DNA of 64,000 nt from NCBI GenBank assembly GCA_025994075.1, contig JAMQGV010000024.1, positions 416,867 to 480,866 of the forward strand, read 5' to 3'. The notes under the pieces were generated by a model that saw nothing but the letters and a program-made list of their open reading frames with translations, was not told the DNA's origin and ran no database searches. This document shows, in pieces, positions 1-8,719 of the stretch. The position numbers and the translations under genes are program-made. Source of the DNA: Vicinamibacteria bacterium. GTDB lineage: Bacteria > Acidobacteriota > Vicinamibacteria > Fen-336. Within the stretch, counting starts at the first letter, position 1, and each line of letters opens with the position of its first letter.

Positions 1-1
1 C

Positions 2-2647
2 AACGCGCCGGCGATGTCGCCGCAGGCCGCGACCGACCTCGCGGAGAAGGTGATCAAGCGCCGCTTCGAGAACGTCGAGGGCGTCGGCGCCGTCAACCTC
101 GTCGGCGAGTCGGACCGCGAGATCCAGGTGGTCGTCGACCGCGCGAAGCTCGAGGCCTACCGCCTCTCGCTGCTCGACGTCGTGAACGCGCTGCGCAAGG
201 AGAACGTCGACGCGCCCGCCGGCTCGGCCGACCGCGGGGCGACCGAGGCGCTGGTGCGGGTGGCGGCCCGCGGCCGCACCGCCGACGACGTCGCCGAGAT
301 CCCGGTCAAGCAGCGCGGGGCCTCGGTGATCCGGGTCCGCGACCTGGCCCAGGTGATCGACGGCGTGCGCGAGGCGAAGAACCTGGCCTTCCTCGACGAG
401 CGGCCCGCGCTGGCCCTCGACATCCAGAAGCAGTCGGGCGCCAACACGGTGCAGGTGGCGGACGGGGTGATCGCCGCGGTCGCGCGGATCCAGAAGGAGC
501 TGCCCGCCGGCGTCACGCTGCAGGTGGTGCGCGACGACTCGGTCTTCATCCGCGAGTCGATCCACGACATCAACACCACGATGATCGTCGGCGGCATCCT
601 GACGGTGCTGATCGTCTTCGTGTTCCTCAACTCGTGGCGCTCGACCGTGATCACCGGCCTGACGCTGCCGATCTCGGTGATCGCGGCGTTCTCGGTGATG
701 AAGCTGTTCGGCTTCACCCTCAACATGCTGACGCTGATGGGGCTGTCGCTCGCGATCGGCATGCTGATCGACGACGCGATCGTGGTCCGCGAGAACATCG
801 TGCGCCACATCCAGCGCGGCAAGGACCACTACCGGGCGGCGCGCGAGGGCACCTCCGAGATCGGCCTCGCGGTGATGGCGACCACGTTCACGATCGTCGC
901 GGTGTTCATCCCCGTCGCCTTCATGGGCGGCATGGTCGGCCAGTTCTTCTACGAGTTCGGCATCGTGGTCGCCGCCGCCGTGCTGGTCTCGCTGTTCGTC
1001 AGCTTCACGCTCGACCCGATGCTGTCGTCGGTGTGGGTCGACCCTGAGCTGGAGCAGGACCGCCACGGAACCCGGCTCGGCAAGCTGCTGGCCCGCTTCA
1101 ACCACTGGTTCGACGCGCAGCACCGCACCTACGAGCGGGCGCTGCGCTGGTCGCTCGCCCACCGGCCCGCCGTGCTGGTGATCGCGACCGTCGCGTTCCT
1201 GTCCGCCTTCCCGATCCTGGCGGCGCTGGGCGGCGACTTCATGCCCGACTACAACCGCGGCGAGTACCAGGTCACCTTCAAGGCCACGCCGGGCGCGACG
1301 CTGCGCGAGACCGGCGACCGCGCGCTGCAGATGGTGCGGGCCCTGAAGGCGCTGCCCGACGTCGCCTACACCTACACGACGATCGGCGAGGCCGGCACCC
1401 AGTACCGGCCGGTGACCGAAGGCGTCACCTACGTGAAGCTGCGGCCCGACACCGGCAAGACCTTCTCCGAGGTGCTGCGCGAGGCGCGGGCCCGGATCGA
1501 GGCGGTGCCGGGGCTGACCTACGGCCTGACCGAGGCCGGCCCGTTCGGCCAGAAGCCGATCCAGATCTCGATCAAGGGCGAGGACGTCGACGAGCTGGAC
1601 CGCATCTCGCGCGAGCTGACGGCCGCGATGCGGCAGATCCCGGGGCTCGCCGACGTCGAGACCAGCCTCGAGAAGAGCAAGCCCGAGCTGCGCGTGCGCG
1701 TCGAGCGCGGCCGGGCCAGCGACCTCGGCGTCGGCGCTGCGCCGGTGGCCGAGACCTTGCTCACCGCGGTCGCGGGCCAGGTCTCGTCGGTGATCGAGGA
1801 CGATGCCGGCGACACCCACGACGTGCGGGTGCGGCTGCGCGCCGACCAGCGCCGCTACGCCGCGGACCTGCTGGCGCTGACCGTGCCGTCGGAGCGGGAC
1901 GACCCGCACCAGGACAAGATCCAGGTGCCGCTGCGCGAGATTGCGACGGCGGAGCCCGGGTCGGGGCCGTCCACGATCCGGCGCAAGGACCTGCAGCGCG
2001 AGGTGCGGATCTCGGCCAACCCCGACGGCCGCCCGCTCGGCAACATCACCGCCGACATCGAGGCTGCGGCAGCGCGAATCGAGATGCCGGCCGGCTACGC
2101 GATCGAGTCGGGCGGCGACGCCGAGGAGCTCAAGGACATGTTCGCCAACATGTTCCGCGCGCTGTTCCTGGCCGTCGTCTTCATCTACCTGATCCTGGCC
2201 AGCCAGTTCGGCAGCTTCACCCATCCGCTGGCGATCATGCTGTCGCTGCCGCTGTCGCTGGTCGGCGTGGCGCTGGCGCTGCTGTCCACCGGCGACACCC
2301 TCAACATCATGAGCATGATCGGCCTGATCATGCTGATGGGCCTCGTCACCAAGAACGCGATCCTGCTGGTCGACTTCACCAACCAGGCGCGGGCCGAGGG
2401 GCTCTCGCGCGACGAGGCCCTCGTCCAGGCCGGCGTCACCCGCCTGCGGCCGATCGTGATGACGACGCTGGCGATGATCTTCGGCATGCTGCCGCTGGCG
2501 TTCGCGATCGGCGCCGGCGCCGAGATGCGCGCTCCGATGGCGCGCGCGGTGATCGGCGGCCTGATCACCTCCACGCTGCTGACCCTGATCGTGGTCCCGG
2601 TCGTCTACACGTATCTCGATTTCACCGGGTTCCGACGCCGGGAGTGA
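2..2647 (+). CDS. RND efflux transporter (HAE1/AcrB-like), 5' partial
   Basis: This is the C-terminal part of an inner-membrane proton-driven RND pump; the reading frame is open to the left edge of the window, so the true start lies outside. It begins within the first porter domain and keeps both halves of the transmembrane core. The proton-relay acidic pair is visible in [14 protein letters not shown] (about residue 250 of the visible part), and the TM10 lysine lies in [18 protein letters not shown] near the end. The protein ends normally with a TAG-free TGA stop after a hydrophobic TM12. Family members are about 1040 residues, so roughly 150-180 residues are missing. Adaptor and outer-membrane factor genes would be expected upstream and are not visible. 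The transported substrate (drug, solvent or metabolite) cannot be told from sequence. Confidence 0.93.
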   Translation, partial: NAPAMSPQAATDLAEKVIKRRFENVEGVGAVNLVGESDREIQVVVDRAKLEAYRLSLLDVVNALRKENVDAPAGSADRGATEALVRVAARGRTADDVAEIPVKQRGASVIRVRDLAQVIDGVREAKNLAFLDERPALALDIQKQSGANTVQVADGVIAAVARIQKELPAGVTLQVVRDDSVFIRESIHDINTTMIVGGILTVLIVFVFLNSWRSTVITGLTLPISVIAAFSVMKLFGFTLNMLTLMGLSLAIGMLIDDAIVVRENIVRHIQRGKDHYRAAREGTSEIGLAVMATTFTIVAVFIPVAFMGGMVGQFFYEFGIVVAAAVLVSLFVSFTLDPMLSSVWVDPELEQDRHGTRLGKLLARFNHWFDAQHRTYERALRWSLAHRPAVLVIATVAFLSAFPILAALGGDFMPDYNRGEYQVTFKATPGATLRETGDRALQMVRALKALPDVAYTYTTIGEAGTQYRPVTEGVTYVKLRPDTGKTFSEVLREARARIEAVPGLTYGLTEAGPFGQKPIQISIKGEDVDELDRISRELTAAMRQIPGLADVETSLEKSKPELRVRVERGRASDLGVGAAPVAETLLTAVAGQVSSVIEDDAGDTHDVRVRLRADQRRYAADLLALTVPSERDDPHQDKIQVPLREIATAEPGSGPSTIRRKDLQREVRISANPDGRPLGNITADIEAAAARIEMPAGYAIESGGDAEELKDMFANMFRALFLAVVFIYLILASQFGSFTHPLAIMLSLPLSLVGVALALLSTGDTLNIMSMIGLIMLMGLVTKNAILLVDFTNQARAEGLSRDEALVQAGVTRLRPIVMTTLAMIFGMLPLAFAIGAGAEMRAPMARAVIGGLITSTLLTLIVVPVVYTYLDFTGFRRRE

Positions 2648-2797
2648 ATCCCGGCGCCGGTCCCGCGGGGCTCCGTCGCGAACGGATGCTCCTCCGCCCC
2701 GCACCCCAGGCTGGCGCAGCAAGGAGCACGACGCCGAGCCGACGACGGAGGCCCCGACCGCGGCGTAGCCGCCGCCCGGCCGCCCGGTGCTGGCGTC

Positions 2798-2829
2798 TTG
2801 ACTGCGATGCTGGCGTTCTGCAAGCATCG
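2798..2829 (+). promoter_or_regulatory. Possible promoter/operator of the toxin-antitoxin pair
   Basis: A TTGACT hexamer (2798-2803) is followed by a perfect inverted repeat, CGATGCT (2805-2811) and AGCATCG (2823-2829), with 11 nt between the arms. It ends 3 nt before the antitoxin ATG. VapB-type antitoxins usually autorepress through such palindromes. No convincing -10 box is seen, so the promoter part is weak. Confidence 0.4.
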
Positions 2830-2832
2830 TTC

Positions 2833-3069
2833 ATGGCGGTGCAGATCACGATTCGCGACGTGCCCGACGCGGTGAGGCGGGAGCTGGCGGCGCGGGCGGC
2901 GCTGCAGGGCCGCTCGATGCAGGAGTACCTGCTCGCCGAGCTGCGGCGGCTGGCGACGCGACCCTCGCTGGAGCGGGCGCTCGAACGGACGCGCGAGCGC
3001 AAGGCCCGGACCGGAACCACGCTGACCGCCTCCGAGATCCTCGGCCACCGCGACGCCGATCGCCGGTGA
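2833..3069 (+). CDS. vapB: VapB/FitA-type ribbon-helix-helix antitoxin
   Basis: This 78-aa protein opens with a ribbon-helix-helix pattern (MAVQITIRDVPDAVRREL, then RSMQEYLLAELRR) typical of FitA/VapB antitoxins that bind DNA as dimers and neutralise a PIN RNase. The C-terminal half is charged and likely wraps the toxin. Its TGA stop overlaps the GTG start of the downstream PIN gene by 4 nt (GTGA), so the two are translationally coupled. An upstream in-frame ATG at 2644 exists, but the extra residues are Pro/Arg-rich and unlike the family, so the ATG at 2833 next to the palindrome is preferred. The cellular role is inferred from family and context only. Confidence 0.82.
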   Translation: MAVQITIRDVPDAVRRELAARAALQGRSMQEYLLAELRRLATRPSLERALERTRERKARTGTTLTASEILGHRDADRR

Positions 3070-3473
3070 GCACCAGCTGCGTCGTCGACGCCTCGGTGCT
3101 CGTCGCCGCCGTGGCGGACGCCGGTCCTGACGGGACCTGGGCGGAGTCGGTGCTCGCCGGGGGAGCGCTGGTCGCTCCCGAGCTGGTGCTCGTCGAGGCC
3201 ACCAACATCCTGCGGCGGCTGGAGCTCGCGGGGAGGCTCGATCGTCTCGAGGCGCGTTCGGCGGCGGCCGACCTGCTGGCGTTCGACCTCGGGTTGCAGC
3301 CGTTCGAGCCGTTCGCGTCCCGCGTCTGGGAACTGCGCGCGAACCTCACGGCCTACGACGCCTGGTACGTGGCGGTCGCGGAGACGTTCGACCTGCCGCT
3401 CGCGACGCTCGACCGGCGCCTGGCGGCTTCCAGCGCCGCCCGCTGCCGCTTCGAGCTGCCCGGGCTCGCCTGA
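3066..3473 (+). CDS. vapC: VapC-type PIN-domain toxin ribonuclease
   Basis: A 135-aa PIN domain protein, predicted to be a Mg-dependent endoribonuclease (family targets are usually tRNA or rRNA). The acidic active-site set is intact: Asp in VVDASVLVAAV near the N terminus, Glu in LVLVEATNIL, Asp in TAYDAWYVAVA and Asp in LATLDRRL. The GTG start overlaps the antitoxin stop. Length and residue spacing fit VapC, so the toxin is probably active and needs the cognate antitoxin. It is convergent with the amidohydrolase gene that ends 20 nt downstream. Confidence 0.88.
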   Translation: MSTSCVVDASVLVAAVADAGPDGTWAESVLAGGALVAPELVLVEATNILRRLELAGRLDRLEARSAAADLLAFDLGLQPFEPFASRVWELRANLTAYDAWYVAVAETFDLPLATLDRRLAASSAARCRFELPGLA

Positions 3474-3492
3474 GCCCGGGCAGCCCCGCGCG

Positions 3493-6400
3493 CTACTCCT
3501 GCCAGAGGAACTTCGGGGCCGGCTTCTCCACGGGCCAGAGCTGCTTGAGGGTCTCGCCCTCGTACAGCTCGCCGTTCTTGACCACGAAGCGGATCTTCGC
3601 CGTGTTGCGGATGTCCGCCAGCGGGTCGGCGTCGAGCACCACGAGGTCGGCCAGCTTGCCCGCCTCGATCGAGCCGAGGTCGGGCGCGAAGCCGAGCTTG
3701 TCCGCAGCCTGGATCGTCGAGGCGCGTAGCGCCTCCATCGCGGAGAGCGCCTGGCCGCGGCCGCCGACGCCGGCCATCGCCCACAGCTCCCAGTGCGGGC
3801 CGAGGCCCTGTACCTGGCCGTGGGCGCCGAGCGAGACGTTGCCGCCGGCGCGGGCGACCTTCGCGACCCCCTCGGCCACCTGCCAGAACTGGTACTCCTC
3901 GGGGGCGACCCACGGGTGGCGGCGGCCCCAGACGTCGATCAGGCGGTGCGGCACGAAGCGGCGCAGCTTCGGGTCGTCGTGCGGGTTCATCTCCTGCCAG
4001 AAGTAGAGCTCGCCCCACGGGCCTCCGTACGAGACGAGCAGCGTCGGCGTGTAGTGGGTGCCGCTCTTCGCGAGCACCTGGACCGAGTCCTCGCCGAGCG
4101 GCAGCGGCAGCGAGTGCTCGAAGGCCGTGTAGCCGTCGAGCGCCATCGTCATGTCGGTCGCGTGCTCGCCGCCGCCTTCGGCGGTCAGCAGCATCTTCTC
4201 GAGCCGCGAGGCCTCGGCGAACCACAGCCGCTGCGCGCGCCGCGGCTGCTGGTAGACCTTGATCATCCGCGCGCCGTACGCCTTCATCCGCCGCACCTGG
4301 CGCCGGGCGTCGTGCAGGTTCTCGACCTCGGCCCAGATGTCCTGGGCCTGGCCGCCGTAGAGCACGTCGCCCGAGGAGTAGATGCGTGGCCCGGTCATCA
4401 GGCCCGCCTCGACCATCTCGGCCTGGGCGAAGGTGTCGATCGACGGCGCCGACGGGTCGTAGGTGGTGGTCACGCCGTACGCGAGGTTGGCGACGTACTC
4501 CCACTTCTGCTCCGGCAGCACCTCGAGGCCCGAGTAGTGGAAGTGGGCGTGGGTGTCGATCAGGCCGGGGATCACCGTCTTGCCGCGAGCGTCGAAGCGG
4601 CGCGCGTCCGCGGGGACCTTCAGCGTGCCGGTCGCGCCGACGGCGGCGATGCGGTTGCCGGCGACCAGCACGTCCGCCGCCGGCAGCACCTCGTCGCCCT
4701 TCATCGTGATCACCCGCGCGCCCTCGAGCACGAACGAGCCCGCGGGCGTCGCGCGCTGGGCGACGAGCGCGATCTCGAACGTGCGCGCCCCGGGCACCTT
4801 GACCGGGTCCTCGGGAGCGGCCGGCTTCGCCGCCGCCTTCTTCGCGCCCTTGGCGGGCTCGGCCTTCGCGTCGTCCTTCTTCGCGGCCTTCGCCCGCTCG
4901 TCGGCCGCGAACTTCAGCGCCTCGGCGAGCGGCAGCGCGTGGAACGTGCGGCCGAGCGTCCAGGTCAGCGTCTTTCCGCCGTCGGCCCAGGCCACGAACG
5001 AACCGGCGTCGCGCGAGAGCCGGATCACCGGCAGCGCGCCGTCCTTGATCCCCACCTCGGGCGGCTCGGGCAACTGCATGCCCGCCAGCGCGGCGACGTA
5101 GACGTTGTCCCGCGAGGCGAAGGCGACCCACGCGCCGTCGGGCGAAGGCGCCACCTCGGACACCGCGGGCAGCCGCAGGTGCTTGCGCTTGTCGCTGCCG
5201 TCGAGGCGGATCGAGACGAGGTCGTTCTTGCCCGGCTCGCCGGGCTTGGCCGGCGGCACGCCCTCGCGGTAGTAGAGCCGCGTTCCGTCGTCGTTCCAGT
5301 AGGCCACCGGGTGGAAGCCCTTCGGGCCGCCGGGGTCGACGGCGGTCACGAAGCGCGGCTCGCCGCCGTTCGCGTCGAGCACGTGCAGCTCGAACGCGTT
5401 CTCGTCCTCGGGCTGCCGGCCGCGGAACTCGAGGCCGGTGCCGCGGGCGACCGCCAGCCACTTCCCGTCGGGCGACCAGCTCGGGTTGGCGAAGTGGCCC
5501 GGCTGGCCGGTGAGCCGGACCGGCGCGCCGCCCGCGAGCGGAGCCTTGTAGACCGCGCCGCCCTCCTGGTCGTCCCAGGTGACGTACGCGACCCACTGGC
5601 CGTCGGGTGAAACCGCGGGCAGGTACTCGCGGCCCGGGTCCGGCATGCGCGCGGGCATCGTCGACGGGTCGGGCGTCAGCCGCCGCGGTGCGCCCTGGGG
5701 GGAGCCACTGGCGAGCGCCTGCACCCAGATCCGCCCCAGCGCGTCGAACACCACGGCGCCGGCGTCGGGCGTGAGCTGCGCGCGACGCAGGATGCGGGCG
5801 GTCAGCGGTCCCTGCCCGACCTTCTCCTGCCACGTCACGCGCGGCGCCGCGTGCTGCACGCCCTTGGCCACGAACGGGATCTCGCGCACGTCGCCGCCGG
5901 CGAGCGGCACCCGCGCCAGCTTGCCGTGGTGGAAGAAGACGACGTCCTGGTCGTCCGGCGTGATCGCGTAGCCGGGGAACAGGTCGAGCTGGGCGAAGCC
6001 CTCCTGCTCGTCGCGGGTCGTGTCCGTGACCAGCACGCGCTCGAAGCCGTTGTCGAGATGGCGCGCGACCAGCACGGTCTTCGCGTCGCGACGCGAGACG
6101 TAGACGAGCGTCTTGCCGTCGCGGGTCAGGGCGGGGCGGCCGCCGCCGCCGATGCCCTCGGTGACCGCGCGCGTCTCGCCCGTGCGGCGGTCGAGCCGCT
6201 GCACCTGCCACAGGCCGTTCTGCAGGTTCGGGATGTAGTTGAACGAGCCCCGGCGGCCCGCGAAGTAGACGAAGCGGCCGTCGGCGCTGGCGGTCGGGCC
6301 CGACGAGTTGTGGAAGGCGTCCGAACCCACCAGCTTGATGCCGCCACCGCCCTCGCGGTGGAACATCCACAGCTCGACCGGCGGGATGCCCGCCTTGGTT

Positions 6401-6846
6401 CCGTCCTCCTTGCGGCCGAGCACGAACTGACCGTCGGCGGTCCAGGCGGCCGCGCGCACGTAGCCGTTCTTCTCCGACGTCAGCGCTCGCGCGTTCCCGC
6501 CGTCGGCGTCGATCAGCCAGAGGTTGTCGACGCCGCCGCGGTCCGACGTGAACGCGATCGTCCTTCCGTCCGGCGAGAAGCGCGGCTGCGCGTCCCAGGC
6601 GGGCCCCGTGGTCAGCGCCTTCGCCTCGCCGCCCGCGATCGGCAGCGTCCACAGGTCGCCGAGCAGGTCGAACACGATGGTGCCGCCGTCGGGCGAGACG
6701 TCGAGCGAGAGCCATGTGCCCTCGCGTGCCTCGAACGGGATCGCGCGCGCCTGCGGGTGCGGCGTGTTGACGTCGGCCGCGGGATCCTTCGGCGCGGGAG
6801 CCGCGGCGGCCGCGGCCAGCAGGGAGAGGGCGAGGGCGAGATGCAC
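3493..6846 (-). CDS. Secreted TolB-like propeller plus amidohydrolase protein
   Basis: A 1117-aa exported protein. The N terminus is a signal peptide with an Ala-rich cleavage region (LALALSLLAAAAAAPAP). Residues of about 40-650 hold repeated WD40-like/TolB propeller blades (SPDGRTIAFTSDRGG, SPDGKWLAVA and similar). After an Ala/Lys-rich linker near 650-690 there is a metal-dependent amidohydrolase domain with the metal motif GLIDTHAHFHYSG and a typical C terminus (GKLADLVVLDADPL). Such two-domain proteins occur in Acidobacteria, Gemmatimonadetes and Bacteroidetes; the propeller may gate or bind peptide-like substrates, but the substrate is unknown. It starts at GTG behind GGAGGA. The gene stands alone, divergent from the DinB gene. 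Confidence 0.88.
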   Translation of the reverse strand: MHLALALSLLAAAAAAPAPKDPAADVNTPHPQARAIPFEAREGTWLSLDVSPDGGTIVFDLLGDLWTLPIAGGEAKALTTGPAWDAQPRFSPDGRTIAFTSDRGGVDNLWLIDADGGNARALTSEKNGYVRAAAWTADGQFVLGRKEDGTKAGIPPVELWMFHREGGGGIKLVGSDAFHNSSGPTASADGRFVYFAGRRGSFNYIPNLQNGLWQVQRLDRRTGETRAVTEGIGGGGRPALTRDGKTLVYVSRRDAKTVLVARHLDNGFERVLVTDTTRDEQEGFAQLDLFPGYAITPDDQDVVFFHHGKLARVPLAGGDVREIPFVAKGVQHAAPRVTWQEKVGQGPLTARILRRAQLTPDAGAVVFDALGRIWVQALASGSPQGAPRRLTPDPSTMPARMPDPGREYLPAVSPDGQWVAYVTWDDQEGGAVYKAPLAGGAPVRLTGQPGHFANPSWSPDGKWLAVARGTGLEFRGRQPEDENAFELHVLDANGGEPRFVTAVDPGGPKGFHPVAYWNDDGTRLYYREGVPPAKPGEPGKNDLVSIRLDGSDKRKHLRLPAVSEVAPSPDGAWVAFASRDNVYVAALAGMQLPEPPEVGIKDGALPVIRLSRDAGSFVAWADGGKTLTWTLGRTFHALPLAEALKFAADERAKAAKKDDAKAEPAKGAKKAAAKPAAPEDPVKVPGARTFEIALVAQRATPAGSFVLEGARVITMKGDEVLPAADVLVAGNRIAAVGATGTLKVPADARRFDARGKTVIPGLIDTHAHFHYSGLEVLPEQKWEYVANLAYGVTTTYDPSAPSIDTFAQAEMVEAGLMTGPRIYSSGDVLYGGQAQDIWAEVENLHDARRQVRRMKAYGARMIKVYQQPRRAQRLWFAEASRLEKMLLTAEGGGEHATDMTMALDGYTAFEHSLPLPLGEDSVQVLAKSGTHYTPTLLVSYGGPWGELYFWQEMNPHDDPKLRRFVPHRLIDVWGRRHPWVAPEEYQFWQVAEGVAKVARAGGNVSLGAHGQVQGLGPHWELWAMAGVGGRGQALSAMEALRASTIQAADKLGFAPDLGSIEAGKLADLVVLDADPLADIRNTAKIRFVVKNGELYEGETLKQLWPVEKPAPKFLWQE

Positions 6847-6926
6847 GTTTCCTCCGGAGCATCCACGGATCTGTACGGGGGCGGGATGCCCGCCATTCTA
6901 TGCGGCACCCCGCTGCCGCGGGTCGC

Positions 6927-6932
6927 TATCAT
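6927..6932 (+). promoter_or_regulatory. TATCAT box, possible leaderless promoter
   Basis: TATCAT (5 of 6 matches to the -10 consensus) lies 8 nt before the ATG of the DinB-like gene, and no Shine-Dalgarno is present. Transcription would start at or next to the start codon. The same arrangement recurs elsewhere in this window. Confidence 0.4.
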
Positions 6933-6940
6933 CCAGTTCC

Positions 6941-7408
6941 ATGAGCCTCGACATCCTCGTCGCGCGTCTTGCCGGCCAGGCCCTGCTCCACGAGAAGCTG
7001 CTCGCCGACGACCCCGCAGCCCTCGCGAAGCGGCCCGCGCCCGAGAAGTGGTGTGCGCTCGAGAACCTCGCCCACGTGGCCCGCCACCACGAGGTGATGC
7101 TCGACCGGCTGCGACAGATGGCCGCGAGCGACCAGGCGCTCGCGTTCCCCGCCTACGTGCCCGAGCAGGACCCCGCGTGGCCCTCGTGGCAGTCGCTGCC
7201 GGTGGCCGAGGTGAGCCTGCGCCTGCGCGCGCTGCGCCAGGAGCTGGTCGCGTTCGTCGAGGGGCACGCGGAACGGCTGTCGGCGATGCGCGGCAGCCAT
7301 CCCGCCTTCGGACCGCTGCCCGGAGACGGCTGGCTCGAGCTGTTCCTCGTCCACGAGGCCCACCACCAGTACCTGGCGCTGCGCGCGCTGGGCCTCGCAA
7401 AGCGCTGA
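6941..7408 (+). CDS. DinB-like four-helix metalloprotein
   Basis: A 155-aa soluble helical protein of the DinB/YfiT type, a superfamily of metal-binding four-helix bundles that includes thiol transferases and damage-inducible proteins of unknown function. Candidate metal-ligand histidines are in HVARHHEVMLD (about residue 45) and in VHEAHHQYLALRALG near the C terminus, matching the three-His pattern of the family. The ATG at 6941 is chosen because the family N terminus starts there and a TATCAT box lies 8 nt upstream; longer in-frame extensions run through the promoter of the divergent gene. No operon partner follows closely. Its substrate cannot be named. Confidence 0.75.
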   Translation: MSLDILVARLAGQALLHEKLLADDPAALAKRPAPEKWCALENLAHVARHHEVMLDRLRQMAASDQALAFPAYVPEQDPAWPSWQSLPVAEVSLRLRALRQELVAFVEGHAERLSAMRGSHPAFGPLPGDGWLELFLVHEAHHQYLALRALGLAKR

Positions 7409-7546
7409 GCCGTCACAACGTTTGACCCCGGGCCGGGGCGCCGTGCCCTTGGCTTTCGCTCGCGCTTGTGACCAGAATTCGGGACTGGGCGCGGGACGCC
7501 TCGTCGGCCTTCCATCTTTCTCTGCCCGCCGCCCCCGGGGAGCTTC

Positions 7547-8719
7547 ATGAACATCCGAGCGGTTTCCTTCCTGCTTCTGGCCGGGCTGTCGTGCGCGCTC
7601 GCAGGGTGCGGCGGATCGTCGTCCGCTTCCGGGACCTCGGGCGGCGGCGCCGCGGCCCGACCCGGCGGCGGACGCGGGCCGATGGCGGTCAAGGTCAGGG
7701 TCGCGCCGGTCGCGGTGCGCGACGTCGTCTACGAGGTCAAGGCGATCGGCAGCCTCGAGGCCGAGGAGATCGTGCAGGTCACGGCCCAGGTCGAAGGCGC
7801 GGTGGCCGAGGTGCTCTTCCGCGAGGGCGATCACGTGACGTCGGAGACGGTGCTGGCCCGGATCGACCCCGAGAAGCACAGGCTGGAGGCCGAGCGCGCC
7901 GAGGCCGCGTACCAGAAGGCGCTCGCCGACGTCGAGCGCTCGCAGCAGGACCTCGACCGCCGCGAGCAGCTCGCCAAGGACCAGCTCGTGGCGGCCGAGG
8001 AGCTGAACCGCTCTCGTGCGGAGACCCGGCGCCTGCAGGCCGAAGCCGACGCCGCCAAGGCCCTGCGCGATCTGGCGCGAGCCAACCAGCGCCGTTCCGA
8101 GGTGCGCCCGGCGCGCGCCGGCGTGATCAACACCCGCACGATCGACGCCGGCACCTGGGCTCGCGAGGGGATGGCGCTCGCGACCCTCGTCGACACCTCG
8201 CGGCTGCGGCTGCGTTTCAAGGTCTCCGAGGCCGAGTCGCTGCGCGCGCGCGAGGGCCAGGACCTGACCTTCCGCGTCGGCGCCCTCGGCGACCGCGACT
8301 TCCAGGCCCGCATCTACCACGTCGGCGAACTGGCCGACGCCACGACCCGCCAGGTCGAGGTGCTCGCTTTCGTCAAGAACCCCGGCATGCTCAAGCCCGG
8401 CTTCTTCGCCGAGGTGCGGCTGGCGACCGAGTCGAAGAAGGGTGCGCTGGTCGTGCCGGAGTCGGCCGTGCAGGCCTCGGAGCGCGGCTTCGTCGCCTAC
8501 GTCGTCGAAGACGGCAAGGCGGTGCTGCGGCCGCTGCAGATCGGGCTGCGCACGCCGGACGCGCAGGTCGAGGTGGTCACCGGCCTGAAGGCGGGCGAGA
8601 CCGTCGTCGTCGAGGGCTCGGACCGCATCGGCGACGGCGTGCCGGTGGAGGCGGTCGGCGGCGAGACGCTGCGCGCCTCCGAGCCCGCCGCGTCGCCCGC
8701 GGCGCAGGGAGGCCGCTGA
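7547..8719 (+). CDS. RND periplasmic adaptor (membrane fusion) lipoprotein
   Basis: A 390-aa HlyD/AcrA-type adaptor that would link an inner-membrane RND pump to an outer-membrane channel. The N terminus is a lipoprotein signal with lipobox LAGC (Cys21) followed by a Gly/Ser-rich spacer. A split barrel-sandwich domain (GSLEAEEIVQVTAQVEG and RSEVRPARAGVINTR) flanks a coiled coil rich in Ala/Glu/Arg at about 115-180, and beta-barrel and membrane-proximal domains follow (VVPESAVQ). The SD is GGGGAG 4 nt before ATG. Its TGA stop overlaps the ATG of the RND pump gene by 1 nt (TGATG), so the two form one operon. No TolC-type gene is next to it. Confidence 0.9.
   Translation: MNIRAVSFLLLAGLSCALAGCGGSSSASGTSGGGAAARPGGGRGPMAVKVRVAPVAVRDVVYEVKAIGSLEAEEIVQVTAQVEGAVAEVLFREGDHVTSETVLARIDPEKHRLEAERAEAAYQKALADVERSQQDLDRREQLAKDQLVAAEELNRSRAETRRLQAEADAAKALRDLARANQRRSEVRPARAGVINTRTIDAGTWAREGMALATLVDTSRLRLRFKVSEAESLRAREGQDLTFRVGALGDRDFQARIYHVGELADATTRQVEVLAFVKNPGMLKPGFFAEVRLATESKKGALVVPESAVQASERGFVAYVVEDGKAVLRPLQIGLRTPDAQVEVVTGLKAGETVVVEGSDRIGDGVPVEAVGGETLRASEPAASPAAQGGR

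Noticed and set aside
3793..5610. 605-codon plus-strand frame inside the amidohydrolase gene
   Set aside because: Arg/Leu/Val-rich low-complexity translation, opposite to a well-supported gene. No motif.
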